In this document: positions 46,991 through 58,910 of the stretch, one piece after another
Numbering within the stretch: the stretch's first letter is position 1
Layout of the letters: the number at the start of each line of letters is the position of its first letter
NCBI GenBank assembly: GCA_030544235.1
Contig: CM060473.1
Coordinates: 26,713,198 to 26,777,197 of the forward strand
DNA: 64,000 nt
Reading direction: 5' to 3'
Origin: Lepturacanthus savala
Taxonomy: Eukaryota > Chordata > Actinopteri > Scombriformes > Trichiuridae
Notes under the pieces: generated by a model
What the model was told of the DNA's origin: nothing
The model's input: only the letters and a program-made list of their open reading frames with translations
Databases searched by the model: none
Translations under genes and position numbers: made by a program

Positions 46991-49900
46991 CATGTGTGTG
47001 TGTGCAGGGAGTCTTTGTTAATAAAGCCAACAAATCTGTTTAATGTTGTAATAACTTCTCCCTGTATCTGTGTTGCAGGATTTTGGGAGTGAAGATGAAC
47101 GGCGAATAAATCAAAGGTAACTTTCTCTGGAGTTTATTTTATCGCTTCTGTTTTTGCATGGTACGTGGAAAACAAGGTCAGATTTGATGTTTTCTGACCA
47201 GATGTTGTCGACTGATTCCAACTGCATTCGCTCACAGACTCTCTGGCATCAAAGAAAACAACAACTGGTTGTGTCGGTGCAATAAAACGCCCGCCTGTCT
47301 GTCTGTTAAACTGTAAAACTCAGGTATATTCACTAGTTTAACATGATGACAGGTGAGTCTGTATTTCTATCAGCACTTACACTGATGAACCTGTTCCTGA
47401 CGCGTGATTCATGCACCAACAGTTGAGTTAATTGAGCGTCTCTGCAGCTTTTTCTTTAGTTCTCTTCACCATAAAGTGCATGTACTGGTTGTTGTAGTGT
47501 TGTGGTTCTCCAGTCTTGGTTGGAATTTGTCTTTTATGCTGAAAACCTCAGTTTGGGACGATTTAGAGCAGAATTCAGTTTAGATCATGGGCCACGGATG
47601 GTGCAGTTTAATCACAAATGGGCCAGAAACTAAATACACCTATGAATTTCTACTATTTTTTATGTAAAGTAAGACATTATAAACATTTACATGATTAATT
47701 AACCTTTAATTTACAAAACAGGAGAGATGACATAAGAAAAATGTGATATTTCAACTATAGTCTGTTTGTCAATGTCAATATTGGTGCAATTATTTCAATA
47801 TTAATTAGGATTATCTTAAAATATATTTCATTGATAAATAATTTAGCTTGATTCCAGTTTTTTTGGGAGGGTTGTCAATTTAGTCTTGTTTTCCTGAAAT
47901 AAGAATAAATTAGAGCTTTTATTTCATATTTTAGACTTTTTTATCTCATATTTGGAAAAAAAAAACTGAAATAACCCAAATTCAAGATAAATCTACTCAA
48001 TATTGGACTAATTGTATTAAATACAACATATTTTCCTCTAATAATATTTAATTGTTTGCAATGCACTGATCAATATTTAATATTTTCAGCTTATCTCCTG
48101 TTTTACAAACCATTTATTGATCTAAATTATAAATATTTTAACTCTTGAGTCCTGAAAGATTCTTCACATTTCTGTGTAGAAACAGGAACTGGAACATTTA
48201 TTTTCACCGACTGCAAAAAATCAAATCTTATCTTGTATTTAGTACAATTATTGAGTAGAATTATCTTGATTTGTGATATTGGATTATGAGATAAAATGTC
48301 CATAACAGGAGATAAAAGAAGTTAAACAATTAAGAAAATAAGACAACTTGCATTAGACTTTAGTCATTTATTATTTTAAGGGTATGGCAATTAATGAAAC
48401 TTAATTTGAAGGAAATCATGAATGAAGTTTACAACCAATCCCTACATTATAAACATTTATTCCTTAACCTTCGATTAACAAAACAGGAGAGATGATATGA
48501 GATATACAGTGAAATTTCAACTCATTAATTCCATATTCAGTCAGTCTACTGTTGGATTTCAATTAAAATCATTTACTCACTGATCAATGTTTAATAGCTT
48601 GTCTTATAAAACCATTTACTGATCAAAGATTCTCACTGACTTCACATTTCTGGAATCTGGCACATTTATTGTCTCCGTTTCTACACTCATCCTGTGATTG
48701 GATCCGTTAACGAGCCGTTTCTGGGCCCCGGGCCGCGTATTTGACACCCTTCATCTAAAGGAATGTTTGAAGAAGCAGAACACTTCTGACCCCAAATATG
48801 AGCCGATACATCACTGTAGTTTCTATCCAGTTATGCAACAGTCTATAAAATGTCCCTCGGTGATGCATGTGTTGGAGAATGATCTCAGCGTCATACAAGT
48901 CCTGCCTTGCCTCCAGATTACTTCCATTTCTGAGGGTCTAGTAAGACGCCGTATGCAATTAACTTGCCAGTAAATGCACGTTTTATAATATTATGGCGTA
49001 ATAGGTTGTTTTTTTTTTATTTGACGGGCATGTTTCTCTTTAGATGAGGGCGTGCTGAGCTATTACAGCAACACCATCCGTAGCTCCAGCTGTTGATGGA
49101 CAGCTCAGCGGCTGCCAAGTGTGAATACTTGAACTTGCTGTTCTCCGCTGACCTTGATAAAAAACGACAAGCCCGGAGGGGTTGACGGAGGCCGAGGGTA
49201 AACATGCAGGTGTCGGCGGCACCGAACCAACGGGTGATTTCATCCCTTCACCTCGTACGAGAAGCAGAAAGTGTGTGTTTATGCTCGTGGACATGGGGCG
49301 CACGATTGGAATGAGGAGGAGGTTTTCATACAGGGAGTAAGACGAAGGATCGCCAGGATTATAAGCTTCTAACAGCAGAAAAATCTATAATATACGACTG
49401 TAAAGTCCTCACAATCGCTTACTTGTTAGAACTGGTTCCTGGATTTGAATATTCTGTTGAATATGTGCGGGTAGATGGAGAAATATTAGTCCGAAGATGT
49501 TTATTTGAGTTTGGTGTTTCCTCAGTAACGCGGTGATGTCGTTAGTTTCACATCTGAGACCTGAGGAGGTTTGGGTCGTTGCCAAATATGCAACTAGAAA
49601 TATAATAGGAGTTAACAGCGTTTTTAAGGAACAAAAACCACATAGACAGAGGGTTTGAAGCCTGTAAAACGGTACCTGGACCATTAATTAATCAATTACA
49701 GGATTTTGTAATTAATTAATCAAATTAATCTCATTTCAATGTCATATCTGCTAAAGGTCTCCTGATAAAGAATTTGAATTCTAGGATATTAATAAATTGG
49801 AGTTCATGACTAATCAATTGAATACAGTAAGAAGAGAAGATCTGAAATCCAATGTTTTATTGGTGAACTGTGCTTCATTAATTAAATCCAAAAGTAAAAG

Positions 49901-52900
49901 CACATTAAACCAGTTAGACCAGGTGCATTATTCAAAAATGTAAAACTAATACAGAGATTCAGTTAAATAAATAAAATAAGGCTGTGTCAAATAGACACTT
50001 AAGCTCAATATAGCAATTAAAAAATGAATAATAGAAGTATAACACGCCTCTAAATGAGGCAAAATGAAGAACAAGGCGCCAACAGGCAAAATTAAGAACA
50101 AGACGCCAACAGGCATATCTCAGACTAGGTAACCATGTGTAATTTATATTTAATAATAGAAGTATAACATGCCTCTAAATGAGGCAAAAATGAAGAACAA
50201 GACGCCAACAGGCATATTTCTTTAGGCCTTTCACTGAGGCCACATCTGCTGCTGACACAGCAGGTAGGTCAGGAGAACATGACATAGTTTACCAGAGGTT
50301 AAAGGTCAGAGGAACAACACCTCAACCCCAAAAGAGGATCTGTGGTTTCAGTATCAACCTCTGAAATCGAAAACCCACAGGATCTAACTTGCCTCAACAT
50401 GTTTGGTCAGGCTGGAGTTGCTGCGGTGGTCAGAAAACTCCTTGTTGTTATTATTTATCGTCCCGTCTCTGTTCTTTTTGTCAATAAAGTTGTCGCTCAG
50501 TGACTGAAGACGCACTTGCCTCATCCTCCTGAGTCTGTTCCATGTCTGTTATTGTTGGTAATTTGGACTACGGGTCCTTCAATGGGCCAAAATTCAAATG
50601 CGCAAGCGTTGGCTCACCACCGTTGATACTCAGTTGGTATAACACAGACCATAATTAATTGCGTTAAATTCTTTAACGAGTTAAATTGCGGTGTAATTAA
50701 TTAATTGAATTAACGCGTTAAAATGACAGCACTAGTTGTAATACAGCACCAATGAACAATCAATGTAGAACAGCAAGGATTGGTTGATTAATCGTTAATC
50801 GATCATCGATTTGAGTCATTTTTTAGTAGAAAAGAAGATTATTTCCTGGTTTCTTTAGTCTCTATAATAATAAACTGATGATCTTTGTGTTGTGGACAAA
50901 AAAAAATACATTTTAGGTTGAATCTTCAACTTCATCCTTTAAATAGTCAATGGATTAATTGATTATCGATATAGCCATGAGTTACAGGCCTACACCCAAC
51001 ATTTTAAAGCTGTTTTTTAGGGGGAAACATTAATTTTTCACAATTTTCAGATATTTTATCAACCAATTAATTTGAAATGTGAATTCACACAAACTGCTAT
51101 AATGCTACTATGAAGTTTAGCTGAAATGGTCTTTTAAATTTGAGTCACTGAATCAATTATTCATGTCAATAATCGATAGACTAATTGACTGATTGATTGA
51201 TTGATGATCTTTGGGTGCTTTAAACTTTAAGTAAGAAATAACTTTACTAGATTGACACCACTGATCTCCAGCCACAATTTCAACAGATCTGTTGGAATTT
51301 CATGAATTTGTTTTCCTTACACCATTTCTTTTGCATCTATAAATCCTTGCAGCTGCACCCGTTGCATCATCTGAACACGTTGTGTCTTGTAAGTGACAGG
51401 CAGCGATGGCCACTTGACAGACAGGGACCAGATAATCCCTCCTCTTATAAACCCCAGTATAATGAGATTTGGGAGTTTTGGGAGATGGCCAGTTCTCTAT
51501 CCGTCCATGCTTGGCCCACGCGTTAAGCTCCCTGGAAGCACTGCCTTGGATTCTGTTGACCCAGAAGGTGGCATTCACACCCAGGCATCCCATTTAGAAG
51601 CTTTCTGGCCTTTTGTCTGCTTCCCCTCCTCTGTTTCTTCTCCCCGGCGTTCTCTCATTAAACAGATTTCTGTCCGATATCGGGTTACGTGGAAAACCTG
51701 TTGTTAATTTTTCACTGAGTCAGAAACTGATGAAAGAGGAAAGAATCACAGAATCACAGCTCAAGGACGGGGAAATCGGCCGTGTGATTTTTTTTTTTGT
51801 CAACTTGTAGTATAGAGCCGTTGTGTGAGCCTCGGGCAGCGAGAGGATTCTGCAGCACTTCCCCCCCAGGCAGGACACGAAGGCTCAGACGAGGGAGGAG
51901 GAATCTGAGGGAGTGGCGTTCCAAACAGACGGCACATCTCCTCCGAGCAGCTCAGACCAGCTCAGGCTGTCACTCACTCACAAGCTAAAAGAAACCACAC
52001 GTTTCTTCTTCTTCTGCTTCTTCTTCTTCTTCTGCACTTTCTGCTCCCTCGTTGATGAAGAGGCGGTAGCTCCTCGTGAGGCCTGGGTTCGCCTCCCAAC
52101 CAGGATGCATCTGGTGGTGGAGCCCATTCAGGAGGCCGTGATGAAGATGAAGATGAAGATGCTGCCGTATTTCGTGGAGAACGCCGTGTTGACTCAGGCT
52201 GAGATAAACCGCATGTGAGTTCAGTCGTTGGTGAAACTAAACCAGGGTTTGGACCAGGCAGGAGACGGTGTTTAGGTTTCTGAACAGTTTGATCGAGTTT
52301 TTCAGTGTTTGTGTGAACTTTATTTCAATCAATCAATCAAAATAATATAATCACTGACTGACAGCTGTGACTGAATAGAGCATAAATCACTTTTCTGTCT
52401 ATCTGTCTATTTATCAGCTTTATATGTATCTGTCTCTCTTTGTCTTTCAGTCTGTGATGTGTTGGCGTTTCAGAATTTCCTACAATAAACAGTTGTATTG
52501 TTCTGTCTGTCTGTATCTATATCTGTCTATCTATCTGTCGCTCTCTCTGTGATGTGTTGCCGTTTCTAGTGTCCTACAGTGCCCATTGTATTGTTCTATA
52601 GATCTGTCTATCTCTATCTATCTGTCTATCTCTCTATCTATCTGTCTATCTCTCTATCTATCTGTCTATCTCTATCTATCTGTCTATCTCTCTATCTATC
52701 TGTCTATCTCTCTATCTGTCTATCTCTCTATCTATCTGTCTATCTCTCTATCTGTCTATCTCTATCTATCTGTCTATCTCTATCTATCTATCTATCTGTC
52801 TCTCTGATGTGTTGGCGTTTCAGTGTCCTACAGTGCCCATTGTATTGTTCTGTAGGTCTGTCTATCTCTATCTATCTGTCTATCTCTATCTATCTGTCTA

Positions 52901-55900
52901 TCTCTCTATCTATCTGTCTATCTCTCTATCTATCTGTCTATATCTATCTGTCTATCTCTCTATCTATCTGTCTATCTCTCTATCTGTCTATCTCTATCTA
53001 TCTGTCTATCTCTCTATCTATCTGTCTCTCTGATGTGTTGGCGTTTCTAGTGTCCTACAGTGCCCATTGTATTGTTCTGTAGATCTGTCTATCTCTATCT
53101 ATCTGTCTATCTATCTATCTATCTGTCTATCTCTATCTGTCTATCTCTATCTGTCTATCTCTCTATCTATGTCTCTGTGATGTGTTGGCGTTTCAGAGTG
53201 TCCTACAGTGCCCATTGTATTCTATAGATCTGTCTATCTCTATCTATATGTCTATCTATCTATCTATCTGTCTATCTCTATCTGTCTATCTCTATCTATC
53301 TGTCTATCTCTCTATCTATCTGTCTCTGTGATGTGTTGGCGTTTCAGAGTGTCCTACAGTGCCCATTGTATTGTTCTGTAGGTTGTAATCATGTGGAATC
53401 GCTGCAGCTATCTGTGCAGTGTTTTTTTTCTGTCGTGTCTTTGTTTGCTGTGATACCAGATGTATTTTTAGCTGCAGTGTTTGTGGACAGGCTGATAGCA
53501 GGGTGCCACAGGCCAAGAGACAGTAGAGCTGAGCCTGTTTAATTAGGACGTCTGAGTCCTGTGAAACACTGGGGACGGATCCTGATTCGCACACATCCCC
53601 CGTTTCACTGCATGGAACTTTTTGAAGCTTCTTTCTTCCTTCTGGGAAGTTCTCAGGTGTCACGGTTTAACTCCTGCAGACAGTTGAAATTGGAAGAGTG
53701 AGCAGTTTTTCTTTCCTCATATTATCCATCACGTCCTCTGATATGTTCACCCTGCGACAGCCTCGTGAATCTCAAACACAGTGAAACTAAAATCCACTAA
53801 AGTGAGACAAAAGCTCCCGTTGAGAAGTGTCCACCCCCACGCTTTGTCACTGGAACTTTTCTTTTTTTTTCTGTGGCGTTGGGGGCGGAGGGAATTTATT
53901 GTGAGGTGCACAAAACGATGTGCATTGTTCAGAGAAAATCATCTGTTTGGCCCTGGCCTGCTGTTCTGTACGTGGGTTTAGAAAGTCTAACCATAGCAAG
54001 TTGATTCAGGGACGGAGCTGCAACTAAAAATATCCTGATAATCGATTAATCTATTGATTATTGAATCCATTAGTTGTTTGGTTCATAAAATGGTATAAAA
54101 TCTGCATCAGTGAATTATCAGAATAGTTGGCGATTAATGTAATAGTTGGCAATTAATCAATGAATCTATTAATCATTGCAGTTCTAATTGACGTTGCATC
54201 CTACAGTTTAATTTTGCAGCAACAGTTTCAATAATGCAACTAACGACTATTTTAATAATCTATTGATTATTGAAATGATTAGTCAATTAGTTATTTGGTT
54301 CATAAAATAACCTGAAGATTCAAACTAAAATGTCTTTTTTTGTCCACAACCCAAAGATCATCAGTTTATTATTATAGAGACTAAAGAAACCAGGAAATAA
54401 TCAGAGAAGAGAAGCTGGAACCAGAGAATTTGGACATTTTCTACCTAAAAAAATGGCTCAAATCAATTAATCGATTATTAAAATAGTTGGCAAATAATTG
54501 ATTATCATTGCAGCAGCAATTGACACATCTTACCGTTTAATTTTGCAGCAACAGTTTCAATAATCGATAGTAGAACTGCAACTAATGACTATTCTTATAG
54601 TCGATTAATCTGTCGGTTATTCAAATGATTAATCGATTAGTTGATTGGTTCATAAAATGGTATAAAATGTGGATCAGTGTTCCCAAAGTTGAAGATTCAA
54701 CCTAAAATGTTCCACAACCCAAAGATCATCAGTTTATTATTATAGAGACTAAAGAAACCAGGAAATAATCAGAGAAGAGAAGCTGGAACCAGAGAATTTG
54801 GACATTTTCTACTTAAAAAATGACTCAAATCCATTAATCGATTATCAAAATAGTTGTTGATTAATGTAATAGTTGCAACTAATTGATTAATCAACTAATC
54901 ATTGCAGCTCTAGATGAGTTCATCAGGTATTTTTATCACTTAAAGCTGTTATTTCCTCTTTAAACAGACTAATCTGATACAGATACTGTCCAGTTTCTAC
55001 TTTAACAAATAGAAGTTTCTCAAATATCAATGACCTTTCAAAATAAAAGACAACACATTTTGAAGAACTGACTCTATGACATCACAAACACAAATATCAT
55101 CAGTTTATTATTATAGAGACTAAAGAAACCAGGAAATAATCAGAGAAGCTGGAACCAGAGAATTTGGACATTTTCTTCTTAAAAACGACTCAAATCAATT
55201 AATCGATTATCAGAATAATTGATGATTAATGTAACAGGGAGCGGTGTCGACTTGCAGACATTTGTAGTTATTGCTCATTTAGATCAGAGGTGTCAAACAT
55301 GAGGCTCGGGGGCCAGATCCGGCCGACTAAAGGGTCCAATCTGGTCCACTGCGTGATTAAAAAAAAGAAAGTTCCACTTCCTGTTTGTTTAATTGAATTT
55401 AAACAGAGTTTAATTGAAATGCATTAATATGAAAGAACTGTGACATCATATTGTTGAAATTGCTCTTGTTTTCTGATGCCATCTCTCCTGTTTTGTACAT
55501 TGAAGGTAAATTAATGGTATAAATATTTATAATGGATTTCCTTACCTAAAAATCAAAGGAGACATTTGTAATTGTTGTTATTTATAGGTTTATTTCCACT
55601 GGTTCGGTCCAGTGGAGATCATATTACACTGAATGTGGCCCATGAACTAAACTGAGTTTGACTTCCCTGCTTCAGATGATTATTTCTTATAAATTAAATC
55701 CTTAAATTACACCAGGCTGATACCGGTTTTGCTCTTTGAAGCTGACGTTAAACAGCTGTTTTTAAGTACCTTTGTGGGTGGTGGATCTTATTCCTCATCA
55801 GTTTTCTCTCCTAACGACGAGTGACAGCAACAAGATCCTGTCACTCATCAACTCTCTCCTTCCTAATGATGCACTGGTTTGCTAGACTGCACATGGAGAA

Positions 55901-55942
<42 letters not shown>

Positions 55943-58230
55943 CAGGCGGCTGCCAGGTAGACGTATGAATTCTCCTCAGTAGAATGGAATGATTGAAGAC
56001 AGCCTGGAGGAAACACCTCAGTAGTTTTTTACTGCAGCTCCTCACTTATGTCATCAGTCGACGGCTCCGCAGCAGAACCACAGAAAGACGCGTTTACACG
56101 GCCAGGCGTGAAGTGGAAATCACTGATTTCTGGTCATTAGAGGAGAAAGTTGTCATTGACTGACAGCTGTTATCCAGCCGAGTGTGAATCACCGTGATCT
56201 CTGTCTGTCTGCACTGCAGAAACTGACATTTAAAGGGAAAATATCAATATTCGTCCAGTAGTGAGTAGAATTATCTTGTTTCACTGGCAGATAATTTACC
56301 TTATTTCAGTTTTTTATCCTTATTTGGGTCAATTTGTTAAGACAAGAATCTTATAATCGATAATCTTGATTTTAGTCTATTTATTTGTTTTAAGAAAATG
56401 TTAGCGTTGTTTTCTTAGACTTATATATATATATATATAGGACTAATATTTAAAGAATAAATTGATTAAAATCAAGAAACATATCTATATCTAACTATAA
56501 GTCAGAGCTGAAGACTTTTCCACTTCACTGTTTCATTTAAAATTGTGATTATTTCCCTTTTAATCAACTGTTCTTATCTATTTTTCTTGATCTTAATAAT
56601 TTTAATTAATTTACAAATGTTCCCCTTTTTAATCAACTGTTTTTATTGGTCTGTCAATCTATTTCTATTTATTTATCTATCTCTTTTTCTGTCTATATCT
56701 ATTTATCTGTCTATTTACAGTTCAAAAGTTTTAGAACACACATTTTTACATAAATTTAATCAGTTTAATTCCAATGAATATAGATTAATTAGAGTCTATA
56801 TATATATTGACTGTATATATGACAGCAGAGAGTGTATTAATACTGTCCCATGTTTAAAAACACTCAATCCACAGAGAAACATACACAGCCTGTATTCAGA
56901 AACTGAGCCTTAAAACAAGCAGTCATGACTTAGTGAAGTTGTGATGTCACTACTATACAGTCACCACCAACACCCCCTTTCACAGCCATTTAAACCTCCT
57001 GTTATGTTCATTGGTTGAAAAGACAAAAGCAACAGAATCCTAACAAGGATTGTTAATATTTCATTATTAACTCCATTGCTGACTATTCTATCAGTATTTA
57101 GTAGAATGCTGACCTCTGACCTCTAACAGCTGATGCTTTCATTAGGAGAAGTCACTAGTTTTTCACAATAAAATACATGTTCAAACCTTTTCTTCATGTT
57201 TCACCACTTGATGACTTTGAATCAAGTGTTTCTCTCAACATCTTTGACATTTAAATGTAGTTTTTGTGTGTTTAATATGTCTTAAAGCTGCAAAGAAATA
57301 AATATTCTGACATTTCTGCTTTTACCTCTAGTTTGATGCTGAGTCAAACTGACCTGATCAGTATGAACCATTTTCATTTTATACATTGATGACACTAATT
57401 AAGGCAAAATGAACAAGTTTCATCCTGAAAAAAACTATTTTTCCTTGATTTTTAAACGTCAATTTGATGAAAAGAAGCATCAAACTAGACTGAGATGATC
57501 TTTGCTGCTTCAAATCTGGTTAGGGATGAAAAATTCACCATAAAAACAGGAAAGTGTAGAATATGAGACATTTAAATGGTACAAAAATAATCAGTTAACT
57601 ACCCAACGACCCAAAAAAGACAGATATCAATGTTCAGGAATCCAGTACTAGTTAACAACTTAGACATCCAGCTTTTCTGCAGTAATGGACTTAAATAAAG
57701 TGTAAAGTTGCTCCAACCAAGTTTCTCTGGTTAATTAACCCCCGTCTGTATATCAGCATGGATGAAGCCTGATGTCTGGGTCTTTTCTAGGACTAGAGCT
57801 CTAGAGCTAAGCAGAACCCCATGATCTAGACCTAGTTAGTCAGGAGTTCATCCTACAGCAACATCATCCACATCCTACCATCATCATCTGTCACATGACA
57901 CATTCAACTAGGACCATTTAGAGAAAAACTCATAAATCAAGGTATTTTAGAACTGGATAGATGTGTCCTGTTGTGGCAGCAGGACTGATTCCACCTGTCA
58001 GGACAGAATATTTCATGTGTCTTCCTCCTCCGACGCTCTACAGTAAAACAAGTAAAACCAGGGCTGAGCTGGTGCTCTGCAGCGTGGTGTTTAATGTGTT
58101 ATAACTCATGTCTCCTGTTTGTTTTGCAGCCTCAGTGAGAGCTTCTTCATGGTGAAGGGAGCTGCTCTCTTCCTGCAGCAGGGCAGCAGTCCCCAGGGCC
58201 AGAAAGCACATCCTCACACCAAGCATGCAG
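43025..58230 (+). CDS. ssh1: SSH1, Slingshot protein phosphatase 1 (first three coding exons; rest beyond window)
   Basis: Exons 43025-43105, 47079-47116 and 58130-58230 join in phase to MALVTLQRSPTPSAASTAST... through LSESFFMVKGAALFLQQGSS and KHAG. This is the N-terminus of Slingshot-1, a phosphatase that dephosphorylates and activates cofilin/ADF to promote actin turnover. MALVTLQRSPTPSAAS and SESFFMVKGAALFLQQGSSP are nearly identical to what I recall for mammalian SSH1. The window holds only the N-terminal part; the SSH-N, DEK and catalytic HCxxGxxR domains lie to the right. Introns of ~4.0 and ~11.0 kb are rich in dispersed elements. Confidence 0.96.
43106..45430 (+). other. SSH1 intron 1, unique part
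   Basis: Mostly non-repetitive. The first ~900 bp are comparatively CpG-bearing (for example 'caatcggccggaagtcaccgg' near 43450 and 'aatatggcgaacag' near 43737, ETS- and YY1-like), suggesting extended promoter or enhancer sequence. No coding frame recognised. Confidence 0.5.
45430..46430 (+). repeat. Three abundant-element copies, reverse orientation
   Basis: Copies at about 45440-45620, 45785-46080 and 46250-46425. Here the text runs 'caacccaaagatcatcagtt', 'gagactaaagaaaccaggaa', 'gagaagctggaaccagagaa', the reverse complement of the copies at 61.5-64 kb. The last two are linked by 'gatgagttcatcaggtattt' to 'acagatactgtccag', forming a ~370-bp compound unit. Confidence 0.85.
46947..47006 (+). 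repeat. (GT)n microsatellite
   Basis: About 20 GT repeats with GC and CA interruptions at the end, just upstream of SSH1 exon 2. Confidence 0.95.
47079..47116 (+). CDS. ssh1: SSH1 coding exon 2 (38 nt)
   Basis: Encodes DFGSEDERRINQ plus two bases of Ser; corresponds to the GSEEDRK-type acidic stretch of mammalian SSH1. Acceptor TGTTGCAG, donor GTAACT. Confidence 0.88.
47574..48752 (-). mobile_element. hAT-like element, reverse orientation (~1.2 kb)
   Basis: The left end 'attcagtttagatcatgggcc' and the right end 'ggccgcgtatttgacaccctt' match the two ends of the element at 55285-55669. The interior is AT-rich, with embedded 'caagataa..ctactcaatattggactaattgta' fragments and two similar halves (47640-48030 and 48420-48600). 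No transposase frame. Confidence 0.6.
48753..49982 (+). other. SSH1 intron 2, unique block
   Basis: Non-repetitive, moderately GC-rich, especially 49020-49370. Open frames here are short and without recognisable similarity on either strand. Confidence 0.4.
49983..50580 (+). repeat. Possible solo-LTR-like or other interspersed repeat
   Basis: Contains an imperfect direct repeat ('taatagaagtataacacgcc', 'tctaaatgaggcaaaatgaa', 'gccaacaggcatat' near 50030 and 50150) and, at the right, 'ctgttctttttgtcaataaagttgtcgc', a polyadenylation-signal context like an LTR R/U5. No clear TG..CA with target duplication, no coding frame. Nature unresolved. Confidence 0.35.
50690..51200 (+). repeat. Dispersed element remnants
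   Basis: 50690-50745 ends 'gttaaaatgacagcactag', a hAT-like terminus; 50760-50980 and 51120-51200 are diverged copies of the abundant element. Confidence 0.55.
51201..52104 (+). other. Unique block upstream of candidate alternative SSH1 exon
   Basis: Less AT-rich than most of the intron; a TATAAAT lies at about 51337. 51820-51990 is GC-rich, and a TTC-rich pyrimidine tract lies at about 52003-52045. Candidate promoter and 5' UTR of the exon at 52105, by position only. Confidence 0.35.
52105..52214 (+). CDS. ssh1: Candidate alternative first coding exon of SSH1
   Basis: An ATG opens MHLVVEPIQEAVMKMKMKML then PYFVENAVLTQAEINR, and the exon ends in a consensus donor (AT|GTGAGT) in phase 2. That is the phase SSH1 exon 2 leaves, so joining to exon 3 at 58130 reads ...EINRI-LSESFFMVKG in frame. 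Without the splice the frame stops at once (TGA after Met). The peptide does not look like repeat or low-complexity sequence apart from MKMKMKM. I recognise no known family; the alternative is a chance ORF in an intron. Confidence 0.5.
52390..53395 (+). repeat. CTAT/CTGT tetranucleotide array with a six-copy spacer
   Basis: Long 'tctatctatctgtctatctc' tracts alternate with a ~50-bp spacer ('gatgtgttggcgtttcag', 'gtcctacagtgcccattgta', 'ttgttctgtag') found at about 52456, 52551, 52806, 53032, 53179 and 53329. Confidence 0.95.
53396..54000 (+). other. SSH1 intron 2, unique block
   Basis: Non-repetitive sequence of near-average base composition; no exon recognised. Confidence 0.4.
54010..55235 (+). 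repeat. Four abundant-element copies, reverse orientation
   Basis: Copies at about 54010-54190, 54230-54500, 54570-54910 and 55085-55235. The stretch 54720-55235 repeats the ~370-bp compound unit of 45880-46430 very closely ('gatgagttcatcaggtattt', 'gtatttttatcacttaaagc'). Confidence 0.88.
55285..55669 (+). mobile_element. hAT-like nonautonomous element, 385 bp
   Basis: Ends 'cagaggtgtcaaacatgagg' and, inverted, 'cagggaagtcaaactcagtt'. The 8-bp flanks 'atttagat' and 'cttcagat' agree at six positions, as for an old hAT target duplication. No coding frame. Confidence 0.7.
55670..56712 (+). other. SSH1 intron 2, mixed unique and fragmentary sequence
   Basis: Unique to about 56210, with a (GT)n tract at 55905-55937. 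At 56210 'cactgcagaaactgacattt' begins a decayed CACTGCA-ended element running to about 56500; then pyrimidine-rich AT sequence. Confidence 0.6.
56716..57940 (+). repeat. ~1.2-kb duplicated segment, SSH1 intron 2 copy
   Basis: 56737-57940 is nearly identical to 11187-12343 in SVOP intron 2. The left edge reads 'acagttcaaaagttttagaa' and the right side has 'gtattttagaactgg', loosely inverted, reminiscent of Tc1-group termini. It is longer at the left than the SVOP copy by an inserted ~50 bp with 'tatatatattgactgtatat'. Confidence 0.92.
58130..58230 (+). CDS. ssh1: SSH1 coding exon 3
   Basis: Completes Ser, then encodes LSESFFMVKGAALFLQQGSS and PQGQKAHPHTKHA plus one base. Acceptor GTTTTGCAG, donor GTCAGA. 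The strongest SSH1 match in the window. Confidence 0.97.
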
Positions 58231-58249
58231 GTCAGAACTGGTTAATCTA

Positions 58250-58910
58250 ATTATTTAAACGATTAATCCATTAATTGGTTGGATCATTAAATGGTGTAAA
58301 ATGGTCAATCAAGCTGAAGATTCAACCTAAAACGCCCAAAGATCATCAGTTTACTATTATAGAAGACTAAAGAAACCAGAAAATAATCAGATTTGAGAAG
58401 ATTTGAACATTTTCTTGACTCAAATCGATTATCAAAATACTTGGTGATTAATGCAACTAATCAATTAATCAACTAATCTCCTCGGGATTTAAGACATAAG
58501 TCTCTTATGATGCAAAATGATTAAGGAGATTAGGAAAGTAAATACAAGAGTTTTGAGAATTTGGGTCGTTTTTAGACATTTTCTTCTTAAAAATTACTCA
58601 ATTGTACTAATCGAATAGATTTTAGGGCTGCAACTATAAACTCTTGATTATTGAAATGATTAATCGATTAGTTGTGGTGTAAAATGTCGATCAAAGTTTC
58701 CCAAAAGTTGAAGATTCAACCTAAAATGTCTTTTTTTTGTCCACAACCCAAAGATCATCAGTTTATTATTATAGGAGAATAAAGAAACCAGGAAATAATC
58801 AGAGAAGAGAAGCTGGAACCAGAGAATTTGGACATTTTTTACTAAAAAATGACTTTTATTATCAAAAATAGCTGGTGATTAATGTAATAGTTTGACAACT
58901 GTGGATCCAA
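58250..58910 (-). repeat. Two abundant-element copies
   Basis: About 58255-58480 and 58620-58905, the second well preserved ('gggctgcaactataaactct', 'gagaagctggaaccagagaa'). Confidence 0.8.

Noticed and set aside
48698..48973. Possible exon MDPLTSRFWAPGRVFDTLHL
   Set aside because: The first part is the end of a hAT-like element ('ggccgcgtatttgacaccc'); no splice sites in a useful phase and no SSH1 similarity.
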